A stretch of 64,000 nucleotides of DNA from Cristatella mucedo (lineage: Eukaryota > Bryozoa > Phylactolaemata > Cristatellidae). Position 1 is the stretch's first letter, and each line of letters starts with the position of its first letter. This document shows, in pieces, positions 49,344-59,624 of this stretch. The stretch spans positions 1 to 64,000 of the forward strand of contig WPIO01000333.1 of the NCBI GenBank assembly GCA_009760855.2. The letters run 5' to 3'. Under the pieces are notes generated by a model, which made no database searches, was not told where the DNA came from, and saw only the letters and a program-made list of their open reading frames with translations. The translations under genes and the position numbers were made by a program.

Positions 49344-52300
49344 TGGTCTATAATATTTAGACGAAAATTAATCTCGAAACGATGAAAACGTGAAAGCAAT
49401 TAAGCAGAATGGTCTCCCACAGATAGAACACTGTCGGGACGATTTTGCCATAGAAGTCAGCCTTACAAACAAATGCTATTGCAAACAAATGCTATTGCGA
49501 ACAAACCTGCTCAAGCAAAAAATGTTGCAACGACGCTCTAATTGACGATGAGCTTCTTTGAGTAAATTCGCCATTCTGCCGAGGTTACGACAGTAAGGAA
49601 TGTTATGTGGCACACTCGCCCAGTGTAGACCTAGTACACCATTTAACACAAACAATTCACTCCTAGCTCATACCTCTTTTGTCATGAGCTGAAATAAGCT
49701 ACGACCTAAGCTCAGCCAAAAACAACCTACTCATATCAGCTGCGGGTGGTCTTTGCCTTTAAAAAAGAAATGACTTATTTAACATAATTTTTTATGACCG
49801 TCCAATAGGAGAAACAGGCCGAGTCGGCACACCGATGGAGCACCGCCCACACCAAGGCTCTTCGGTCCCTTTAAAAATTGTTAGTTCCAATTGTGTGAGA
49901 CTCTGAAGCCAAAAGCTATCCCGTCTGAAAATAAATGACGTTCAGGCTTTCAGACTCAGATAACATGAAGTCACGTTCCGCTACGTTCGTGGGAAGGATT
50001 CTTATCTCATAGCTGTGGTGAAAAGGGACACGTTTTGCAAAGGCTATCATCTGGCACTGGAAAATCCTTCGATATTTGAGTTGACAAGAGAGAAAGGGTA
50101 ATAATAAATAATAAAGGGTAGACCTAATTATTGACTATACATCGGCTCTCTTTCTAATAAAAATAATAATGCACTTGATAAAGCACCCTCAGAGAACTCA
50201 ATCTCTTTCTAGGCCCTTTACATTTGCTGCAAAGGGAACTGCGATTGAAAGGTGAGTAATACCATGCTTGATAAACAACATGAATAACATGGTTAGGGGT
50301 GACATGCACAGGTTCAGCATGCAAGTGTGGTTAGTGGCAGCATGCACAGTGTCAGCACGCATAAGCACATCAAGGACGAATCACACGGACCCACTAAATG
50401 CTGTCATAAATAGGTGTGTTTTTAAGTTCTTTTTAAATGTGGTCAGGTCAGGGGATGTTCTGATGCAGGTCGGGAGGGAGTTCCAGGCTTTGGGAGCATA
50501 CGAACTAAATGCACGGTCTCCATAGGATTTGAGGTTTGTACGAGGTATTGGTAGACTGTTGGATTCCGAAAAGCGGGTGGTACGATGCGTGGCCTGGTGG
50601 GGGAGTAGATCTGAGAGATAGGCTGGAGCCAAAGAATGAAGTGACCTAAAAGTGAGCAACAAAACCTTGAAGTCAATCCGTTGCTTGACTGGGAGCCAGT
50701 GCAGGTCAGCGAGAAGTGGTGTGATGTGGCAACTGCGACGCTCACGACAGACAAGCCTGGCTGCAGAGTTTTGCACCAGCTGCTTTCTAGGCTCGATGAG
50801 CTCAGTTGCCAGATGCTGAGGAGTTCAAGTCTAGCAAAAGCTGAGAAGACTTTAGCCAATGAGCTATGCGATCAAAGTGGTTTCATGATAACTCAATATA
50901 ATTCATTTGTATAGCATCCAAGAGAACTTAATCTCTATTCAGGTGCTTCACATATGCCTCGGGGCTCGAGCCAACAACGTCAGCCAGACCTTGGTCGGGG
51001 CGAGCACCTTAACCACTGGACCAAACCAGCTCGGCTTCTGCTATAGAAAAGGTATCGGAGGGGAATGAAAAGTCTTACAATAAGGCTGTGGAGATATACA
51101 AAATTAGGGTGTTAAACATTGTAGATTACAATTGCCTAGGTAGAATTGTACGAGAAGTGATATACAATTCCAGGAGATTGTTTCATGATTCTTCGATACA
51201 AAAAGTAATAGGTGAGTATGACAACACTTACAAACGGGCTGGGGAAATATGGAAACCCATCGGGTTTAAAGCCCTAGATGTTACAATTAATTAAATCTGA
51301 AAATAGACCGTTTCAGACTAGCCGACATTGTCAAAGCATTCAGATAAGTCTATTATTCGAGATACTCGCTAGACCCAGCTCATTTCGTTACTGCTCAAAG
51401 TGCAATATGAACTGTTTGATTGAAATACACCAAAGTAAAACGAGACTCGATTTCAGGTAATGGCATATGGCTCTTCACTGAAGAAAGCACTATTAGTGGG
51501 ATGATAAAAGCATCTAAGAAGTAAATTGGTGCTAGAAATCCACCTTGTTACGATCAAGATCATAATAAGCCTAACGTATTTCTTATGTGGGTCGACGGTA
51601 CTTGTCTTGAGGATCATGCAATGACAATGCCACAACCGACTAGCGAATTTAAGTGATATGAGTTTTTAAATCGAACCACTGAAAATATCAAGTCTACAAT
51701 GGAAGATTCTGATTGAGGATACTCCCTAGAGGTTTAAGGGAATTTCTAAGGTGATTTACACGACCTAATTCTCCGACTATCCACTCAAAATGACGAGATC
51801 CGTTGATGATAGTCAATATTCGAGTAATCAATGGAGCATAAGCCATGTGGACAGGGTACTTCTAAAAATTTCACATAGCAATTCCAAAGGAATGTAAAAA
51901 CATTTTATACCAATCCAGCTTACATATGCAAGCTTTGCATTACAAAATACGATGTGAGCCAAGTATGGGAATATATCGAAACTGGCATGAAAGACACCGA
52001 TTCGCTAGTGATGAGAGTTGGTGTTGATACTTGGTTTTCTTACTTAAAAAAGCCAGCTACTTTTTCGAAAAATTAGAAAACTCATAGCACAAGGCAAATT
52101 ATCAAATCTGATCGGAATCCTTAAAGGAGGTGCAATGGTATCGCAAAAGTCTAAGGACCGGAATCAAGGAGTGATACTAAGCGAATATGCATTACTGAGA
52201 CCAAAGCTGTGATGCCTAATAACAGTTTGGGAAAAAAGTTACAGCAAAGAAGGCTAAGTAAGTTTTAAACCAATTTGTTAGTCAAACTTTGGGAATAAAA

Positions 52301-55300
52301 ACTATAACAGTTGTCCGGACTATGGCAGGTAATTACGCACGACTTTGTCTAGGATAGCTAATGATCGACGGTACTAGATCAAAGTCGCGGCAATTGAAAC
52401 TAAGTGCTACCGGCTTAACTGTATAGTCCATCATTACTCTTGGAACATTATAGAATCCAAGAACCTGAAGGCAGAAGTAAAACTTGTTACCAGTGGATAA
52501 TGGAAGATTCGTATGATGTTATCGGCCTCAAATCATAATTAAGGTTTCGTTAGACGCAGTGAAGACGACGACTAATACAAGGACTGCCAAGAACCAGATT
52601 CCGATGGAAATAATAATTGATTTCGATTCCTAATAACAGTGACATGAAAATTGATAATGATGACGATATAGAATTTGCTAGCATAGTTTTGTAAGATATG
52701 TCAAAAGAATGGTAATAACGATGCATTATATTGATATTTTTTAAACTAAACCATAAACTTAGAATACAGGGATGGATAAATCTAAGGGGATTGAGTTGTT
52801 ACATGAGCAAAGATAGTCTATAGACCGAGGTTTTCAAAAGAAAATACCTCTAGCTACACGGACCTAAAGGTAAGGCTGCGTAAGGGACAGTGATCTACCA
52901 AATGGGATGCCGGTGGAAATGCATACAATTTAGACCATAGCCTGAACCCTCCAGGCCAGGCACAGAGCCTAAATCCCTCGAGCTGGCAAGCAGTAAGCAC
53001 TGCAGAATGGACAAGAGAGACAAGGCCCAATAGACGTTGGTCGACTACACCTTTTTTCCATAGGAACAAAGAATGTGAAGCAGCATATAAAAAAATTCTG
53101 GGGTGGAAAAAAGAATGGTACTAGGCTGCTGAATAGTGGCTAGTACAATAGCTATCAATCGCACGGAAGATATTACAAAACAACATAATAAAAAAAAATC
53201 AAAAACACGTCATCATTCCGAGTGTGGCTGCACTTAGAATGATAGATTTTAGCTGGCAATAGTCTACGATCCAAAGCATATCATCAGATCGCTGAGAGCA
53301 TTTTTCAGCAAAGGTTTGGATCACTAGTATGTTCCACTAGTGGAATGACCATGGCTAAGTATCTGCTTTGATCTTATCCACATCGAAAACTTGAACGCTC
53401 TGGAGCGATCGTGAAATATTTAATTATTCGAATCACCTCAACATATGCCTTACTTGAGGCTGTTCGTTAAACTTCCACGAAAGCCTCAGCTACCTATCCT
53501 GGGCTAACAGTGTTCATGTAAACCCCCATAAACATGTAAAGATTAAGAATCGCGATTGAGATACCAACTATTAAAATCTGCCTTTCAGTTATTAAATAGT
53601 TAAGTGCAAGAGTGTTAGCCATGATTCTGAATGCATGTGTCCGCAAAGCAACAGAATTCAATGCAGGATAATTTACCAATGAATTCGATGCACTTTATGG
53701 TATGGTGGCTCACTTAAACTTATGATGGCACCTGTAAATGTTGAACGAACTACTGAATTCACCCATTTCATAGCATTAGTAGCACCATTAAAATCAAACA
53801 TGAAAAATCACCAGCAATAGGGGCTGGTAGCTAAAACAGCGCCGGCCTGTGAAATGGGGCCAGCAAAACCTAGCCCCCGGACCGACCTGAAGCAGTGTAT
53901 CCGAGATTTAACTGCCCGACAGACTTCTTCACGTTCCTCTGATTTTCTGGTTTTCTAAAAGTTAAGGTCTGACACCATCCTTGGCTTAATCCTTGCTATA
54001 CCTATGCTGGCAGCAATGGCCTGAAATCTCGACAGTAAATGGAGTGAACAAGAACCGCATTGCCCTGCAAACACCTCTTGCAGGACAGAATGCAATCACA
54101 GCGAGGCTCAACAAACGACTGTTGCCAAATCTGGTGTACGCTCACCATCTGCAGCAAAATCTGGAAGCACTTTGTCCTTGATGCTGACCTTTCCTGCCTC
54201 AATAGGGAAAGCCTCGACAAGCTTGACCTGAAAACCATAATTCTCATGTCATCGCACGATCTGTGATTTACTATCACTGTGAATGATCAACAGCTCATGG
54301 CATCTTGCCGGCAGCAAGAAAATGCATTAACCAGTATGTATGCACTGGCTTATTAATGTAAACTACACTCTGAATATGAATGAAGCATTTGTGCATTGAA
54401 CAGCTAGACTTACATGCATGCTGAATATTTCGGCATACGACCGGTAGATGATGTACTTAGTACCGTCGGACCATGAGACTTGTAGCACATATAACTGAAA
54501 AATAAAAGCGATTGAAATGAAATAAGGAAAAGCAATGCTACCTCATAGTGTAGCGCATCACTGCATCCTAGAGTTCGCAGGTTACAACATGCTTAGGCTT
54601 AAAGCATACATAAATAGGAATACCTCCGGCATATGCCGTTTTGGAAAAGGAAGATGTTATAGGCCTTTTCGAAAGCCCAATTGTTAGATGTGCACTTGCA
54701 CGTAAATAGTCATCTTTAATCTTGTGACGATTTTGCACAACAGTTGCAGAATCTTGGATAGAATGAGAGAGCACGCACGATCTTACCTGCGAGAGAGAGA
54801 AAGAGAGATATTAAAGAAAAGTCTAAAAACTATGCTCAAAGTGGAAGAGGCTCTCTTTGGCAAGGGCAGACCAAGGAGCAGCAGCCACTGCTACCCCACA
54901 AGCTGCCTCCAGCTTGGCAGCTTATGGGGTAGCAGTGGCTGCTGCTTCTGCTTGGCCTGCCTCATCATGCCACTTCAGGCAAATACAGGTACGGAGTCAG
55001 ACACAACTTGTCCTGTAAAAAATTTCATATCAGCCCTTATACTGTGGGCGTGACACTGCTCATATTATTGTCTCGCCTCTAGCAGGATTGACATGCTCCG
55101 CACGCCTAATGCTCACAGTTTGCTGCAACCTCAACCGCGTGTTGTGACTAAGCAGAATTGCCACGAAGGTCATGTGACTCGTCATCGTGCACTCGAGACT
55201 TTCTGCCAGTCCACCGATCTGTGCTCTCCTCTCTCGTCGTCCTCTCATCTCTTCCTTCTTCTACTTTGCAGCAGTCTGCCCGAAGGCTACGACTTACAGC

Positions 55301-58300
55301 TACCTATATGTACGAACCGGACCTGCCTGCACCAATACTGCCATTGCCTTAGAAATATTAGCTTATTTAACAGCCTCATTTGTATAGCAGCAAAAAAGTC
55401 TTAATGGCTATCACCACCACTTGCATTTGGCAATAAAGGATCGCCCACTGCATGACTCGAACCCACGACCTTGGTCGTAAAGAGCGAGCACCTTACCTCC
55501 TGGGCTATCTGTGGCCAAACCCAGAGGTTTGACCATGTCTCTCCTTTGCTAAATGAGCTTGGATGGCTGCCGATTGATCACTGGATACAGAGCAAAGTTC
55601 TTATGCTGACCCACATGGCCTGCCACGGCTTGGCTCCTTCATAACCAGCTGAGCGGCTGCACCAGTTTCAGCCTCATCGTGCCCTCAGGTCCTGCGTGGA
55701 CAATAAATTAGCTGTTCCATTCTTTCACTTAAAGACCGATGGCGACAGAAAATTCCTTGACTGTGGAACTCACTTCCACAATTATTTTGCAACGACAACT
55801 ACCTTATTTTACCGTGTATAAGCCCCCTCTATGTATAAGCCCCCAAATATTTGAACCAATTTGTTGGAAAAAATATTTGTATTCAATAACTGAATAAACC
55901 AAACAATACCAAGACTCATAATAATAACTCATGTCACTATCGCTATCCTCTGCACCAGGAATGGCGAAGATACCCTCTCCATCTTCCTCATTCATATCAC
56001 AAGCTTGAAATTTCGTGGTAACTCCGCTATAATCATTGTCGCCATCACCCTCTTCATACACTGTATCACTTTCGTTCCCTTCATTGCATTTGAAATGCCA
56101 CACTTCTTGACAGCTATGACTATAGTCTCTGGCTTTACATTGTTCGAGGCCTTCACACCCACTCACAGACCTGACCAATGGATGGCTTCTTGATCTGTCC
56201 TGCTGGTGTCAAGTTGTCACCCAACTGGCCATCATCTATTTGGTTCAATTTTCTCATAATGCTACTTTGATGGATTTATTGATGCTTACATTCAGAGCCC
56301 GCTTGTCTTCTCTGATTTCTGGTTTAGCGGATTCTAACTTGTTCCCGATCATCGTGGTCGCCGTTGATGCTGCCGATGTCATCACCACCTCCACCGTCGT
56401 CACAACCTCTGCCAATGTTGTGATGACTTTCATAATGATGCACGTCGTCATCATGGCCACCTCTGTCATCGTTTAGGCCTCGGCTATCACTGTTTTGGAT
56501 GGATCTGTCAATTCCGTTATCCACGTCCTCATGTAATGTAATGTAATGTATCTCCGTCTATAACTCCACAAAGTCATAAAGACCATGTGGGTGTTACGCA
56601 GGAGAGTTTTGTATAGCGCAGTCACAGCCTAAGCGGCTTTCGGTAGCCAACAGACTTCGTCTCACGCAACAAAGAGAAAGTGGGAAGCATAGCAGAGTCA
56701 GGAGAGCAGTTGAGGTAATGAGTAGCATAGAAGTAGCAGCTCAGGACCGCTGAAAAGGATGTGCCATAGTCGGTAGTAGGAGAGTAGTTATCGTTGCGTA
56801 ATCTGTGCAGTCGTCGATCTTGATGACACCATCATCTTCATTATCCATTTTGAGCACGTGGAATGTCGAATTTGTGTTGATAAACAAGCCTACCGAACAC
56901 ATTTTGGCGACCAGTTAATCTTGTTTCGGTGGCATTCAAATCGCACAATATAAAAGCAAAAAAGTAACCTCAAGTATAAGCCCCCTCTTCATTATCTGAC
57001 CCCCAAATTTTGGGGGGCCATGTACGAGGTAAAATATAGTACTTTTCTGCTGCCGCCTATGGCACATAATTTCCAGCAGTCCTGGGCTGCTACTTCCATG
57101 CTACTCCCTAATCTCAACTGCTCCCCTGATTCAGCTATGCATCTTACTTTCTCTTTTCTGCATGAGATGAAGCCTTTTGGCAACCAAATGCATACCGAAA
57201 GCCGATTATGCTGTGAGTGCGCTATACAAACTCTCCTGCATAACACCCACATAATCTTTGAGGATTTGCAGGATTATTTTCGGAGATGTGGAGATACGGC
57301 TATCACGGCCAACCCAAATGTCGGGCCAGCATCTTCTCTCTTTGTCGTGCCATCACAATGCCATCCATTCTGTGCTAGTCTTACCTAGTGGACAAGCTTG
57401 GACCAGCCATAAGTCAGGTTTTTAATGCTTCACTGAATAATGGAGCTATTCTTAAGTCATTCAAATTGGCCATCATTTGACCAATATTTGAAAAGCCAGG
57501 CTTTGATTCGAAGATCTAAGAAAATCATTGTCCTGCTCCTATTCTTCTTGTTTATTTAAGATTCTTGAAAAGATTCCACTGAGCAGCTTTCGGAATAAAT
57601 TTAAAAGAATGAATTATCAGACAAAGTTCAATCGGGGTGCAATCGGCACCATTCCATTGAAACTGCTATCCACCATGTGACCGTGTGAAAACTATCGATC
57701 TGGCAGATGATGATCTAGCTTGGTTTGAACCATACTTTTTCTATCCCGTCCAGTTCACATCGTATGATGGTCAAGTCTCATTCAAGCAGACCAGTCACGA
57801 GCATGGTTCCACAAGCATCTTTTCTTGGCCCTTTGCTATTTCTACGTATATGGAACCTCTTGGGAAAAGTCCTACCCGTGAAGATGCCCTTGGTATCGGC
57901 TATCATATGCCCATGGCATTGGCTATCACTTCTATGTCTAGATAACCTGATGTACTAGTCAATCTAAACTATTGTTATCAGCTGAAGCGACTGATAAGCT
58001 GAATGCTTGCTTTGCAGATCCTTGATGTCGGCCAATTTCTCAAAGTTGAACGATGGCAAAACCAAACTCCTACTCATAGGACACTCTAACCGCTCAGCTG
58101 GACTAAGAGACTTTGCTGCTATAGGGATGCCATTTTCATCGCTGTGGTTTCGTTTATGCATACCCCAGCCTACGACAGCGCCGTGCCTAAATGTTGTTGT
58201 CTGCCGGTATTAGGCTGGAGGGCCCTCCTGACCACCGACTAGCCAATTGGAGCACTGCTGGGCGTTAGCAACGACGCTAACGAATCAGAGCGCAGCGTTC

Positions 58301-59555
58301 CGGAACCGCAGACTAGAGAAGGGTCAGTTAGGATGAACGTCTGCAGGACGTGAGTGGCGCTTTCCCCGGCTCGGTGCCTAGTCGAATAAACTGGTGGTGT
58401 TGCTCGTCGGCTGGTGTTTTGTGCAGTGCGCGACGGAAACCAAACTACAATCGCTAGTGATAATATTTAATCCCTGTCAAAGATTAGGGAATACCGATCA
58501 CTGTGGCTGGCTAATGATTTCATTAAGGCCGTGATTCTGTCTAAACAGGACTATTGTGATTCAGTTTTGGCTGGGCAACCAAAACGAGCCATTAAGCCTA
58601 TACAGCTGGTGATGAATATGCCTGTACGGCTAGTCAAAAATACAAGAAAATCAGCCACATATCCCTTTTATTGAAGAGCTGCAATGGCTCTCGGATGATC
58701 AAGGATATGGGAAAACTCGTATTCGATGTAAAGCGCCTAGAGAGAGATTAAGTTCTCTGAGGGCGCTTTATCAAATGAATTATTATTATTATTATTATTC
58801 TGATCCGAAAGCCCTTCAATTGCTTTCACCAAAAGACCGTTGGCTGCAGAAGCTTTTTATCAGCATGCCTTAGATTGTCGAACTCACTTCCACAATTCTT
58901 GTGCAGCCAAGCTCTCTTCTCTCCTGCTGCCGACTCAAGCACATCGTTTCGGTGAGCCGTGATGGCACACTAGGTAAGGCGGTTGCTTTCACGACCTCGG
59001 TCCCGAGGTCGTGGGTTTGAGTCCTGCCGTGGGCGATTCTTTATCGCCACTGCAGGCGGTGGTGATAGCCGTAAAGGCTCTGCTGTCGCTATACAAAAAG
59101 AGGCTGTTTAATCAGCTAGGATTTATTATTTTATTATTTCCAGCCGTACTGAGCTGCTACCTCCATGCTACTCACTTCCTCGACTGCCCTCTTGATTCAT
59201 CCACGGTTCTCACTCTCTTTTTGTTTCGTGAGGTTGAATCTGTGAGCTATCTTGTGTGTACCAAAAGCAGCTATGGCTTTGACTGCCCTAAAAAAAAAAC
59301 CTCTAGTGAAACATCCACTTGTGGCTTGTGGGGTTAAAGATGGGGTATATAAAAATGTACAATGTGACTGGCAGTAAGCAGGCTGACATTTTGAGCTTAT
59401 CCGTTCAAGTCGTATGATAGAGGCAACATAATACTCCTTCCTGTTTATTCTGAAGAGCTGTTCCCTCCCAACGTCGGCCGGCCCATAAGTTTGTCCATTC
59501 CTCTATCTGTATCCATCCGTTTGTCTGTGTCCATCTCTCTCTCTCTCTCCTTCTA

Positions 59556-59624
<69 letters not shown>

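Larger units (their letters stand above)
55550..57290 (+). mobile_element. LINE family B 3' part, split by the pogo-like element
   Basis: From 55.55 kb the text LGWLPIDHWIQSKVL...TMACHGLAPS and DNKLAVPF-type codons lead to CTTCCACAATTATTTTGCAAC, stop at the TA of the pogo insertion (55801), and resume at 57041 with CTGCTGCCGCCTATGGCAC. They then run to the conserved tail (CTCCTGCATAACACCCACAT, 57.24 kb). Removing 55802-57039 and one TA restores an uninterrupted LINE end. Confidence 0.7.
57385..59335 (+). mobile_element. LINE family B copy with three later insertions
   Basis: RT pieces on the plus strand: ILKSFKLAII (57.45 kb), VPQASFLGPLLF (57.81), MSANFSKLNDGKTKLLLIGH (58.02), then KPIQLVMNMPVRLVKN (58.59) and the C-terminal NSLPQF-type text at 58.88. 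It is interrupted by the solo LTR at 58143-58449, by a bare LINE A tail at about 58722-58798, and by a tRNA-like SINE at about 58955-59125. LINE text resumes after each. The 3' end lies near 59.33 kb. Confidence 0.65.

Noticed and set aside
54568-54774. Frame with IQDSATVV, at first taken as exon 1 of the organizer because TKS5 begins similarly
   Set aside because: It has no ATG and no donor in phase 0 to meet exon 2. The exon at 60162-60288 has an ATG, correct phase and better similarity.
58964-59040. A true tRNA gene
   Set aside because: A- and B-box-like blocks are present, but the cloverleaf does not close and the same body follows in other copies, so it is a SINE head.
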